From Luidia sarsii (lineage: Eukaryota; Echinodermata; Asteroidea; Paxillosida; Luidiidae): a DNA stretch of 64,000 nt. Below, in pieces: positions 9,124 to 18,839 of the stretch (positions are counted from its first letter, which is position 1; each line of letters begins with the position of its first letter). Location of the stretch: NCBI GenBank assembly GCA_949987565.1, contig OX465103.1, positions 15,509,280 through 15,573,279 on the forward strand. The letters run 5' to 3'. The notes under the pieces are model-generated. The model did no database searches, had not been told where the DNA came from, and worked only from the letters and a program-made list of their open reading frames with translations. Made by a program: the position numbers and the translations under genes.

Positions 9124-10155
9124 GTTGGAGCACATTTTCTGAGCTACATGTACTGGATTGGCCTACGCACTGTGTGGTCCGTGCTGAACTCCACTGACTG
9201 CCCCGAGCGGAGACACACAAGGTCAGAGCACCCGAGCAGCCCAGGGTAGGATTCGAACCTCCCCTTGGTTTGAGCACGTTTTCTCTTGAGCTCATGTGAA
9301 CCCTGGATTGGCCTACGCACTGTGTGGTCCGTGCTTAACTCCACTGACTGCCCCGAGCGGAGACACACAAGATCAGAGCACCCGAGCAGCCCAGGGTAGG
9401 ATTCGAACCTCCCCTTGGTTTGAGCACGTTTTCTCTTGAGCTCATGTGAACCCAGGATTGCCCTACGCACTGTGTGGTCCATGCTTAACTCAACTGACTG
9501 CCCCGAGCGGAGACACACAAGGTCAGAGCACCCGAGCAGCCCAGGGTAGGATTCGAACCTCCCCTTGGTTTGAGCACGTTTTCTCTTGAGCTCCTGTGAA
9601 CCCAGGATTGCCCTACGCACTGTGTGGTCCGTGCTTAACTCAACTGACTGCCCCGAGCAGAGACACACAAGGTCAGAGCACCCGAGCAGCCCAGGGTAGG
9701 ATTCGAACCTCCCCTTGGTTTGAGCACGTTTTCTCTTGAGCTCATGTGAACCCAGGATTGCCCTAAGCACTGTGTGGTCCGTGCTTAACTCCACTGACTG
9801 CCCCGAGCGGAGAGACACAAGGTCAGAGCACCCGAGCAGCCCAGGGTAGGATTCGAACCTCCCCTTGGTTTGAGCACGTTTTCTCTTGAGCTCCTGTGAA
9901 CCCAGGATTGCCCTACGCACTGTGTGGTCCGTGCTTAACTCAACTGACTGCCCCGAGCGGAGACACACAAGGTCAGAGCACCCGAGCAGCCCAGGGTAGG
10001 ATTCGAACCTCCCCTTGGTTTGAGCACGTTTTCTCTTGAGCTCCTGTGAACCCAGGATTGGCCTACGTACTGTGTGGTCCGTGCTTAACTCAACTGACTG
10101 CCCCGAGCGGAGACACACAAGGTCAGAGCACCCCAGGGTAGGATTCGAACCTCCC
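9124..10155. repeat. 150-bp minisatellite, about seven copies
   Basis: The period is exactly 150 bases (CCCAGGATTG at 9451, 9601, 9751, 9901 and 10051; related words at 9151 and 9301). Copies differ by only a few bases, except the first (ends TACATGTACTGG) and the last (8-base deletion near 10131). Each unit carries GGTAGGATTCGAACCT, whose complement contains the pol III box B consensus GGTTCGAATCC. The 342-codon minus frame across it is just the 50-residue translation of the unit. Lies in the PMCA intron 8730-10203. Confidence 0.97.
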
Positions 10156-10203
10156 CCCCCACCCACCCACACCCACCCACACCCACACTGTTCCTTCTCT
10201 CAC

Positions 10204-10398
10204 CATGGCAAAGCCCACATCGGCCTTCTTCAGGGCCGGGGCGTCGTTGGTTCCGTCGCCGGTCACCGCCACCACCTCCCGGTGGCTGGTCAGCTTGCTG
10301 TCGATGATGCCCTTGACCAGCGTGTGCTTGTCCGTGGGCGAGGAGCGGGCCAGGACCCTCAGGTTGGGCCAGATCTTGTCCAGGAGCTGCTGCTGGAC
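10204..10398 (-). CDS. PMCA exon: Mg-binding TGDGTND
   Basis: The exon is 195 bases, 65 codons, phase 0 at both ends. The acceptor is CCACCCAG|GTC and the donor ATG|GTGAGA. It opens [25 protein letters not shown] (1-25), matching the PMCA-specific [25 protein letters not shown] block. VTGDGTND at 45-52 supplies the Mg2+-coordinating aspartates of the P domain. The next residues are [13 protein letters not shown]: position 53 is Ala, whereas animal PMCAs that I know have Gly here (NDGPALKKAD), and Ala is usual in other P-type pumps. The downstream intron begins with a poly-ACCC tract and then the 150-bp minisatellite. Confidence 0.97.
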
Positions 10399-10654
10399 CT
10401 GGGTGGTGGAGAGGGGGGAGGGAGGGAAGAGGGGGGGGGACATTTTAGTTGGGGGAGAGCCCGGGTTGTGGGTATGGGGGTGACTGTCTGCTCAGTAGGC
10501 AAGGGTGCAGCACAAGCCACAACCCCTCCTCTTGTCTCGGGCTCAACTCTCCATCCCCGAGGCTTCACACAGAGTCAGGCTTTTGGGCACAGCTTCTATC
10601 CGGGGATACAAGTGTTACTGTCTCTGCTTCTGACTGTCTGGTTTTTTTTTTTAC

Positions 10655-11235
10655 ATGTCCTCCACGGACTCTCACCTCTCTGCCTGTCTTCATTTCTGTC
10701 GCTGGCCGTCTCTGTCTGATTCAATGCCTCCGTCTCTCTGTTTCTGTATCTCTCTGTCTGTTTCTGTCTCTGTCTGTCTACATCAGTCTGTCTGTTTCAG
10801 TCTCTTTCTGTCCGCATCTTTTTTGCCTGTCTCAATTTCTGATTGTCTGTCTGTGTCTGCCTATCCATTTCCGTTTGTCTCTTTCTGTCTCTGTGTCTTG
10901 GTCTGTCTCTATTTCTGTCTGCCTCTCTGTTTTTGTCAGTCTGTCTGTTCTGTTCCTGCCTCGGTCTCTGTATGTCGGTTTCTGCCTAACTCTGTACCTC
11001 TGTCTGTATCTTTCTGTCTATCCGTGTCTCTTTGTCTCTGTTTCTGTCTCTGTGTCTGCTTCTTCCATGTGTCTATTTTCCGTCACAGTCTCTGTCTATC
11101 TTTGTTTATGTGGGCTTGAGTGTATCTCTCAGTCTCTGCCTCGATCTCTGTCTCTGTCTATCGACGTGCCTGCGGGCTTGAGTGTATCTCCCTGCCTAGA
11201 TCTCTGTGGCTGTCTATCGATCTCTCTTTGGTTTT
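10655..11235. repeat. TCTG/TCTC pyrimidine-rich tract (plus strand)
   Basis: Degenerate CTGTCTCTGTCTG sequence filling most of the PMCA intron 10399-11257. In transcript sense it is GACAGAGACAG. It contains an approximate duplication (TTGAGTGTATCTC at 11117 and 11175). Plus-strand frames of 154-396 codons here are repeat translations. Confidence 0.9.
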
Positions 11236-11257
11236 TTTTTTTTTGGGTCCCCCTCAC

Positions 11258-11437
11258 CTTGCCGTTGCGACCTCTGATCCTGCGGTTGAACTCCTTGCCG
11301 TCCATGACCAGGAAGTCCTCCCCGGGGGTCAGGATGCCGCACTTGGTGGCGATGGAGCGGGCCGTGTTCACGTTGTCGCCGGTCACCATGCGGACAGTGA
11401 TGCCAGCCTTCTGGCACTGGGTGATAGCCGGAGGCAC
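11258..11437 (-). CDS. PMCA exon: phosphorylation domain, MVTGDN
   Basis: The exon is 180 bases, 60 codons, phase 0 at both ends. The acceptor is CACCAG|GTG and the donor AAG|GTGAGG. It encodes [41 protein letters not shown] (17-22) is the conserved P-domain motif contacting the phosphorylation site. It then reads [17 protein letters not shown] (39-55), typical of PMCA rather than SERCA. The plus strand carries a run of T just left of the donor, followed by a long TCTG/CTCT tract (10655-11235) that fills the downstream intron. Confidence 0.97.
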
Positions 11438-11844
11438 CTGGTGGACACCCATGATGAACACAGCCAACCCTTTTAGACATCCACTGCACATCCGCACAAG
11501 GCACTCCACCGTCATCTTCCGATTCCCCCCAAAGAGCACAGAGGTGCAACTTGAAATGCCATGCTTTAATGTGTCCATCATCCTTACATGTACTGTATAT
11601 CCCTTTGATCTTTCCTTCTTTGAACCCTTTTTGGAATAATTCATTTTTTTTCTTTTGGCCACCAACTTCCCAATGTGGCAGAGTTTCTCCTTAGAATTTT
11701 CCCATTTTTGCTTGAGATCTCTTTCCCCTTTGGACCTTGCCACCGACCAACCTGACTCAACCCAATGCAATGCAATCCCAACCAACCCATCCAAACCTCA
11801 ACCCAACCCAGCCCAGCCCAGAAAAACGACAACCCCAAACCCAC

Positions 11845-12079
11845 CTCGGGTCTGACGGGATCCTCGATGCCCACGATGCTGATGCAGTTCAGGTTGCTGA
11901 CCACGCTGCCCTCCTGCTCCCACTCCACCTCCTCGCCGGCCGGGAAGTCCCGGTAGGCCAGGGCCAGTGTGCGCAGTCCGTCCGAGGCCATGGGCTCAAT
12001 CACCTCCTTGACCGCGGTCTCCCGGTCGTTGTAGGTGAAGGGCTGCAGCTGGTTGTTGGGGTCCAGAATCTTGGTGCAC
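11845..12079 (-). CDS. PMCA exon: nucleotide-to-phosphorylation hinge, DPVRPE
   Basis: The exon is 235 bases; the first G completes a Lys codon from the previous exon, then 78 codons follow. The acceptor is TTACTAAG|G and the donor GAG|GTGGGT. It encodes KCTKILDPN, then VIEPMASDGLRTLALAYRDF (residues 26-45), an acidic variable stretch (EEVEWEQEG, 49-57) and NCISIVGIEDPVRPE ending at 78. DPVRPE is the conserved hinge linking the nucleotide-binding domain back to the phosphorylation domain. The intron that follows is the shortest in the gene (407 bases) and has no long repeat. Confidence 0.97.
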
Positions 12080-12184
12080 CTTAGTAAGGACAAAAGCGGC
12101 ACAGCCAAAGTTCAGAGGGGAGAAGCAAACACAGTCACGCTAGCAGTAAGACCCCACTACATGCGGCAATTTATGGGTTATCGG

Positions 12185-12985
12185 TTCTGACTGACTGATA
12201 GACCGACTGGCAGGCCAACAGACCAGCAAACGGACAGACAGACAGACAGACAGATGGGCAAACAGAACAACGGTCGGACAGACAGACAGATGGACAGATG
12301 GGCTAACAGACCAACAGACAGACACACAGACGGACCAACAGACCAACGGTCGAAGAGACAGACAGATGGACAGATATGCCAACAGACCAACAGTTGGACA
12401 GCCAACAGACCAACAGATGGACAGCCAGACAGATGGGCCAATAGACCAACGGACAGACAGATGGGCCAACAGACCAACGGACAGACAGACAGACCGACCA
12501 ACAGACCAACGGTCAGACAGACAGACAGACAGATGGACAGATGGGCCAACGGACCAACGGACAGACAGATGGGCCAACAGACAAACAGTCGGAGAGACAG
12601 ACAGCCAGACAGATGGGCCAACAGACCAACGGACAGACAGACAGACGGATGGACCAACAGACCAACGGTCAGACAGACAGACAGATGGACGGATGGGCCA
12701 ACGGACCAACGGACAGACAGACAGATGGGCCAACAGACAAAAAGTCGGAGACACAGACAGCCAGACAAATGGGCCAACAGACCAACGGACAGACAGACAG
12801 ACAGATGGATCAACAGACCAACGGTCAGACAGACAGACAGACAGATGGGCCAACGGACCAATGGACAGACAGACAGATGGACCAACAGACCAACAGTCGG
12901 ACAGACAGACAGCCAGACAGACGGACCAACAGTCTGATGGACAGACGGATGGACAGACAGACATGCCGACAGCAAACAGACAGAG
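12185..12985. repeat. ACAG/ACCAACGG composite microsatellite
   Basis: Repeats built from ACAGACAG, ATGGGCCAACAG and ACCAACGG blocks, with longer-range similarity between blocks near 12420-12560, 12590-12720 and 12740-12870. Fills the PMCA intron 12080-13108; transcript sense is CTGTCTGT. Frames of 160-286 codons on both strands (CLSVCLS, RQTDR) are repeat translations. Confidence 0.95.
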
Positions 12986-13108
12986 AGACGGGACGAATAG
13001 GCTTGCTTAGCTTCACAGCTCCCCCCCCCCCCCACCAAAAAACAACCTAACTACCGGTAGTTCCCAGTACCCAGAAGGAGAGGTGCGTGCTGACTGAAGG
13101 GTCCTTAC

Positions 13109-13350
13109 TTCTTCAGGATGATCTCGCTGGCGCCCTTGGAGTAGAGCCTGTAGCCACCACCCTCTAGTGGCAGCACGGTGCTCATGGACTTGCGGGTGGA
13201 GTTGAAGGTGTACACGTGGACGTACTTCTCCACCGGCCAGCGGTCGCGGATGGTCTGGTATTCCTGGGCCAGCTGCGAGACCAGCCCCAAGAGGGCGCAC
13301 TCCGTCTTGTTGCCGACCTGCCGCGCAAGTTCTCCCTCGACCTCTGGGGT
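13109..13350 (-). CDS. PMCA exon: nucleotide-binding domain, KGASE
   Basis: The exon is 242 bases: 80 codons plus two bases (AA) that join the G of the next exon to give Lys. The acceptor is CTGAAAAG|ACC and the donor AA|GTAAGG. Residues 11-22 read [12 protein letters not shown], a hallmark of the PMCA nucleotide domain. [11 protein letters not shown] follows at 47-57, then [10 protein letters not shown] at 70-79; the Lys in KGASE corresponds to the KGAPE lysine near the ATP site in P-type pumps. No gap or shift is needed to align it mentally with vertebrate PMCA. The acceptor has only a short pyrimidine run (TTTTTCTCTCC) and a terminal AAAAG, weaker than its neighbours. Confidence 0.97.
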
Positions 13351-13379
13351 CTTTTCAGGAGAGAAAAATTAAAATAAAA

Positions 13380-14225
13380 TCAAAAGTGACAAACAAAAAT
13401 GTTGCAAACTGCTTACTTACTAAAATTACCAAAATGCAAATCAAGCAAGTTTTTTAAATTATTATTCTTTTTTCCCCATTTATTTATTTGTATTTCTTTA
13501 TTTATTTAATATTATTGTTATTATTATTATTATTATTATTTTTATTTTTTTTGGGGGGGGGTGGGCATACAACTACTACCACTAAGTCGAGGGGCAACTA
13601 ACCAATGTAATCAGTCTGAGATATTTGCAGAAATATTTAATAGGTTTAGAACACAGAGTCCCTCAAGGGAATAGTTCCATGCTTGGTCCACCAAGAGAAA
13701 TATACATGTACTTTATCGTTGATATGATAACGTATATCATTCAATCTACGTCTGAGATTATGAAAGGGTTTCAATTTTGGCAAGAGTGGGGAGGCTTGAG
13801 ACTGGGAGGTCTCCACCGGAAGAAATAAACGTAAAAGAAAAATCGGATAAGATTATCAGTGAGATAACCATCGAGGCCCCTAGCTGAGAGTGGTTGCCAT
13901 GGCAACTGACAAGGTTAATCCTATCCCCAAAGCAAACCAAATTCAGCCGGAAAAAAAATTCCTGAGACCCCCATCGGAATGATCTAACCTAACGCAATGC
14001 AAAACAATTGTTTGCCAACTGCATACTTTTGATGCCAAATAGCAGATCTCAGCCAAGCAAATCCCAACCATTTAGAGGGCCAGACTTTAGGAGAATAAGA
14101 CTAGCATGTGCACTATACCAGGTCCTCTGAAGAAAGTCAGCTATTTCATGCAGACGAGCAAACTTACAGCTGGATGGTCAGGAAGGATGGTACGCTTGCC
14201 TTTGCAACTTAGACCTCTGACCCCT
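13380..14225 (-). other. Part of PMCA intron with element A end
   Basis: ATGTTGCAAACTGCTTACTTAC at 13399-13420 (family terminal sequence) is followed by ACCAAAATGCAAATC, then T-rich sequence (13450-13555) and a G run. 13570-14225 is ordinary mixed sequence with no supported feature. Confidence 0.6.
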
Positions 14226-14259
14226 GTAACAGCCCTCTACTAGTCCTTCTGACAGGAAC

Positions 14260-15175
14260 TGCTCTCTGTCTCTATCTCTGACTGTCTCTGTCTCTTCCTC
14301 TCTCTACCTATCCTCTCTCCCTCTCTCTCCCCTCTCTATGTCTCTCTCCATCTCCATCCCCTCTCTTTCTCTCCCTCTCTCTCTCCCTCTCTCGCTCCCT
14401 CTATCTCTCTCCCTCTCTCTTCCCCCTCTCTATCTCTCTCGCCCCTCTCTATGTCTCTCTCCATCTCATCACACCCCCTCTCTTTCTCTCCCTCTCTCTC
14501 CCTCTCAATCTCTCTCCATCTCCCTCTCTCTCTTTCTCTCCCTCTCTCCCTCTCTCTCTTCCCCCTCTCTATCTCTCCCTCCCCTCTCTATGTCTCTCTT
14601 CTTATCACCCCATCGCCCTTTCTCTCTCCCCTCTCTCTCTCTCTCTTCCCCCTCCCCTTCTCTCTCCCCTCTCTGTCCCTCCCTCTCTCTCTCTCACTCT
14701 CCCTCTTGCCCCCTTCTCCCCCCCCTCTCTCTCTCTTCCCCCTCTGTTTCTCTCTCCACTCTCTCTGTCCCTTTCTTCCTCCCCCTCTCTCACCCTCCCT
14801 CTTCCCCTCCTCTCTCCCCTCTCTGTCCCTCTGTCCCTCCCCCTCTCTCACTCTCCCTCTTGCCCCCTCTCTCCCCCTCTCTCTCTCTTCCCCCTCTGTT
14901 TCTTTCTCCCCTCTCTCTGTCCCTTTCTTCCTCCCCCTCTCTCACCCTCCCTCTTCCCCTCCTCTCTCCCCTCTCTGTCCCTCCCCCTCTCTCACTCTCC
15001 CTCTTGCCCCCTCTCTCCCCCTCTCTCTCTCTCTTCCCCCTCTGTTTCTTTCTCCCCTCTCTCTGTCCCTTTCTTCCTCCCCCTCTCTCACCCTCCCTCT
15101 TCCCCTCCCCCTCTCCCTCTCTCTCTCCCCCCCCTTCTATCTCTCTCTCTCTTTCTCTCCCTCCCTCTGTCCCAC
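14260..15175. repeat. CT-rich microsatellite (plus strand), 0.9 kb
   Basis: CTCTCCCTCT-type sequence running right up to the donor of the catalytic exon (15180). In the middle (14640-15120) a longer unit of roughly 170 bases is repeated about three times (the CTCACTCTCCCTCTTGCCCC word recurs near 14694, 14851 and 14993). In the transcript this is GA-rich and begins a few bases after the donor. Frames here are repeat translations. Confidence 0.97.
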
Positions 15176-15179
15176 TCAC

Positions 15180-15422
15180 CAGCAGGCGGGAAGCGTAGCT
15201 GCTGTTGACAGAGATGCCCTCAACCAGAACATCCAGGACGCCCGGATCCAGGTCCTCGTAGCTGGGCACCTTGCTGAAGTGCTTCTTGCCGATGTAGGCC
15301 TGCACCACCGTCATGCGGTTGGTGGTCAGCGTGCCTGTCTTGTCTGAGCAGATGACAGTGGCATTGCCCATGGTCTCGCAGGCATCCAGGTGGCGCACCA
15401 GGTTGTTGTCGATCAGCATTTT
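15180..15422 (-). CDS. PMCA exon: catalytic phosphorylation site DKTGT
   Basis: This exon has 243 bases (81 codons) and is phase 0 at both ends, so skipping it would preserve frame. The acceptor is CCCTTTAG|AAA and the donor CTG|GTGAGT. It begins [16 protein letters not shown] and contains CSDKTGT at residues 25-31; Asp27 is the residue that forms the aspartyl-phosphate intermediate in all P-type ATPases. [10 protein letters not shown] follows (36-45), then the start of the nucleotide-binding domain. It ends NSSYASRLL, which continues into [13 protein letters not shown] of the next exon. The exon sits between a CT-rich intron tract on its left and a GA-rich tract on its right (plus-strand sense). 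In the transcript the acceptor is therefore preceded by over 1 kb of pyrimidine-rich RNA. Confidence 0.97.
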
Positions 15423-15439
15423 CTAAAGGGGAGAAGGTA

Positions 15440-15940
15440 GGGGTGGAGAGGGGAAATAAAGAGAGATGGGAGGGAGAGGGGGGGAGAGGGAGGGAGAGAG
15501 GGAGGGAGAGAGGAAGGGAGAGAGGAAGGGAGAGAGGGAGGGAGAGAGGAAGGGAGAGAGAGGGAGAGGGAGGGAGAGAGGAAGGGAGAGAGGGGGAGAG
15601 GGAGGGAGAGAGGAAGGGAGAGAGAGGGAGAGGGAGGGAGAGAGGAAGGGAGAGAGAGGGAGAGGGAGGAGAGAGGAAGGGAGAGAGGAAGGGAGAGAGG
15701 AAGGGAGAGAGGAAGGGAGAGAGGAAGGGAGAGAGGAAGGGAGAGAGGGGGAGAGGGAGGGAGAGAGGAAGGGAGAGAGAGGGAGAGGGAGGGAGAGAGG
15801 AAGGGAGAGAGAGAGGGAGAGGGAGGGAGAGGGAGGGAGAGGGAGGGAGAGGGAGGAGAGGGAGGGAGAGGGTAGAGAGGGGGAGGGGGAGAGAGAGGAA
15901 GGTGAGAAAGGGAGAGAGGAAGGCGAGAGAGGGAGAGGGG

Positions 15941-15993
<53 letters not shown>

Positions 15994-16612
15994 TAGAGGG
16001 GAGAGAGGGAGAGAGAGAGAGAGAGAGAGAGACAGGCAGACAGACAGAGGGAGAGAGAGGGAAAGAGAGAGACAGAGGAGAGAGAGGGGGAGAGAACAAG
16101 CGTGAAGGAGAGAAAGGGAGAGAGGGGGATAGAGGGAGAGAGGGAGAAAGGGGAGAGATAGAGATGGAGAGAGATGGGGAAAGATGGAGAGAGAGAGAGA
16201 GAGACAGAGGGAGAGGGAGGCAGAAGGAGACAGAGGGAGACAGAGGGAGACAGATGGAGACAGAGGGAGACAGATGGAGACAGAGGGAGACAGAGGGAGA
16301 CAGAGGGGGACAGAGGGAGATAGAGGGAGACAGAGGGAGATAGAGGGAGACAGAGGGAGACAGAGGGAGACAGAGGGGGACAGAGGGAGATAGAGGGAGA
16401 CAGAGGGAGATAGAGGGAGACAGAGGGAGACAGAGGGAGACAGAGGGAGACAGAGGGAAACAGAGGGAGATAGAGGGAGATAGAGGGGGGGGGGGGGAAG
16501 GGCAGAGGGGGAAGGAAAGAGAGGTGAAGGGAGGGGATTGATAGGAAGAGAGAGGGGGGACAGAGACAGAGAGTGGCAGATCCAGTGAGAGAGGAGAGAA
16601 AGAAGAGAGAAA
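15440..16612. repeat. GA-rich microsatellite (plus strand), 1.2 kb
   Basis: GGGAGAGAGGAA blocks (15470-15900), GAGAGA (15940-16060), then a 10-base-type GGAGACAGAG/GGAGATAGAG array (16220-16490). It starts about 20 bases from the acceptor of the catalytic exon; in the transcript it is a very long pyrimidine tract leading into that acceptor. Frames of 405 and 422 codons on the minus strand are repeat translations. Confidence 0.97.
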
Positions 16613-17340
16613 GAGAGACAAGAGAGCCATGAAAAATAGGTAGCATCAGCTTCACTGCTCTCACTTTAAAGAACGCTTGAACACTGCCCATTGAACTGTA
16701 CCAGACCAGGAAGCATTATAGCCATAAGAGTAGATCTTTCTAGAGTCAAAATACATTTTTAAACAATGTTACTAAATTTTGTTTAACTTACAAAAGTTTG
16801 GTGGTTTTTTTTAAATCATAAAATTGCAAGTTCATGAAAATGTGAACGATTTTAATTTGTAACAAATATTTCAGGAACTCAGGTGGAGATTGAAGTCCTT
16901 AGGGCAGCCCTTCAGCGGGGTGAACATTTCAAGACAACAACCTGCAAGCGGATGGCTGATTGCAGAGAGACCGACACTCAGCCCGACGGACAGCTGCCCT
17001 TAAGACCGTCAACCCCTCGGGGAGTATTTCTGTCAGACACCTCACTGAGACGAAGTCTGTCTGTCTCTCTCCTCAACCAGCAACCCCCTCCCCTCCCCCG
17101 CCCCGCCCCCCCCCCACCCTCCAACCCCCTCAAAGACACTGAGAAGCCACCTGCGATGATTCCTTTTCTTCAGGGGCGCTATTTTTATCGGCGAAGCTGT
17201 TTCTCCTGACCTGACTGGTCCGCCGCAACCCCCAACACCCCCCGGCCCTGTCCTAGCCGACGCTCCGAGCAATCCCCCCCCCACAAGATTGTCGAACCTC
17301 GTGGGGACTGGAACACCTCTGTGGCATCTGCTCATACCTG
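16613..17340 (-). other. Part of PMCA intron without supported feature
   Basis: Mixed sequence, A/T-rich to about 16880, then C-rich runs (17085-17130, 17225-17285). The plus-strand frame 16883-17209 has no recognisable domain. Confidence 0.55.
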
Positions 17341-17900
17341 CTCATTTATGTCTGCGACATTTGCCGAAAACCTTCCACGATAACAACATGTGTGTGAGTG
17401 TGACATTTCCCGAAAAACTTTCATGATACGTAAGAACTTGTCTGCAACATTTCCCGAAAAACCTTTCATGATACGTAAGAACTTGTCTGCAACATTTCCC
17501 GAAAAACCTTTCATGATACGTAAGAACTTGTCTGCAACATTTCCCGAAAACCTTTCATGATACGTAAGAACTTGTCTGCAACATTTCCCGAAAAACCTTT
17601 CATGATACGTAAGAACTTGTCTGCAACATTTCCCGAAAAACCTTTCATGATACGCCAAGAACTTGTCTGCAACATTTCCCGAAAACCTTTCATGATACGC
17701 AAGAACTTGTCTGCAACATTTTACCTAAAAACCTTTCATGAAAAGAACATGTGTGAGAGTGTGACATTTCTCAAAAACCTTTCATGGTAAGAACATGTGT
17801 GTGAGTGTGACGTTTCCCGAAAACCTTTTTTTATGGTAAGAACATGTGTGGTGTGAGTGTCACGTTTCCTGAAAACCTTTCATGGTGAGAACATGTTTGG
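17341..17900. repeat. 45-bp tandem repeat
   Basis: The unit consists of TCTGCAACATTTCCCGAAAA, ACCTTTCATGATACGTAAG and AACTTG. The period is 45 bases (TCTGCAAC at 17441, 17486 and 17531, then 44 to 17575). About six well conserved copies are flanked by decayed copies (GAACATGTGTGTGAGTGTGACATTT variants) on both sides. Minus-strand frames across it are repeat translations. Confidence 0.95.
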
Positions 17901-18108
17901 GAAATTTCCCATTACCTTTCATGGTGAGAAGATCTTTGGGAAATGTGCCAATACCTTTCACAGTGAGAACACGTCTGGGACATTTTCCCTCTAACTTTTA
18001 ATGGTGTGGGCATGTCTGGGGCATTGCCTTGGACGTTCAATAATGGAACACACTTCCCCAGCCAGTGTTCCGGTCCCTTCCTCTGCTCGCTCATATACAG
18101 TAGGATAA

Positions 18109-18226
18109 ACTGCATCCATTTTTTGTGCAAAACCCCAAGTTGCTGTAGTCGGTTTCACAACAGACTGCTGCTTGCATCTTGATGAAAACTGGGGCATGGT
18201 CCCTCGATCCCACTTTGCGGCGGGCA
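18109..18226 (+). mobile_element. Diverged copy of the 1204-1320 repeat
   Basis: The order of shared words is the same as at 1204-1320: CTGCATCCA, AGTTGCT, GGTTTCACA/GGTTCACAG, GTTTGCATC/CTTGCATC, GATGAAA, GGTCCCT/GATCCCT. The tRNA-like part seen at 1396-1467 is not present after this copy. It lies in the PMCA intron between 15423 and 18839. Confidence 0.6.
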
Positions 18227-18355
18227 TTTTTTTTTTAGTGCCGATGACTGCAATAGGTTTTTTTTTTTCTTAAACCATGTGTCATTTTCAAATTTGCTCA
18301 AACAACTGGGAACAATAATTGTATACTATGGGTGCAAGTGAGTTTAACCTGGGCT

Positions 18356-18422
18356 GCATTCTGTGCACCACTCATCGTCTTTCAATTGATTGTAAGTTAA
18401 GATGAATTTGATGAAATCAATG
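18356..18422. mobile_element. Element B half copy
   Basis: TCATCGTCTTTCAATTGATTG, then TAAGTTAAGATGAATTTGATG and AAATCAA match the right half of element B at 4350-4405. The left half is absent or unrecognisable. Confidence 0.55.
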
Positions 18423-18454
18423 TCTGGTACAATATGCACATTGGTGTGGCTTAT

Positions 18455-18800
18455 CTCGGATATCTTGCTCGCTGAACGTAAGGAAGCAACGCGTAGGAAA
18501 GTTTTTTACTAGCAAAACGTCTTCACTTGATTGTCCATAAGGATGATGCAGTCCAGAGATGAGTAATCGCTGAATATGAACAGGCAATTTATGGTGATTT
18601 TCAAAGATTAGCAGATTAGTCTCATTGTAGGGTGCACATCAAAATGTGGGTGCATGGTGTCGGAAGTAGACGTCATTTCAGATTTATTTTACAAAGCATT
18701 GGAACTGCAAACAGTGACACCAATACACCGGGATTGCAAAACAGCAGAAAGGCCACTAACTGGTTATCGATAGCTAAACATATGCGTACACATACCATTA
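18455..18800. mobile_element. Element C relic next to a PMCA exon
   Basis: Collinear with 49404-49742. Shared words include GCATGGTGTC, GCCACTAAC, AACATATGCGTAC, TTGTCCATA and CACCAATAC. The terminal inverted repeats seen at 49310 and 49771 are not preserved here. It ends about 40 bases after the donor of the exon at 18840-19042 in transcript sense, so an old insertion or a large part of one occupies the start of the intron. Confidence 0.7.
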
Positions 18801-18839
18801 GGGGGGGGGAGACATGTGGGGTTTGAGCAGTGGGCTCAC

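Noticed and set aside
9144..10172. 342-codon minus-strand frame with 50-residue repeats
   Set aside because: The 150-bp unit is a multiple of three, so any open frame in one unit stays open; no start context or domain supports a protein.
12140..13050. Cys/Val/Ser-rich and Gln/Thr/Asp-rich frames of 160-286 codons
   Set aside because: Translations of the ACAG composite microsatellite inside a PMCA intron.
14338..16691. Long Ser/Pro/Leu and Arg/Glu/Gly frames, up to 422 codons
   Set aside because: Translations of the CT and GA tracts flanking the catalytic exon; they contradict its splice sites.
17341..17900. Possible CRISPR-like array
   Set aside because: The 45-bp units are contiguous copies without distinct spacers, in a eukaryotic intron.
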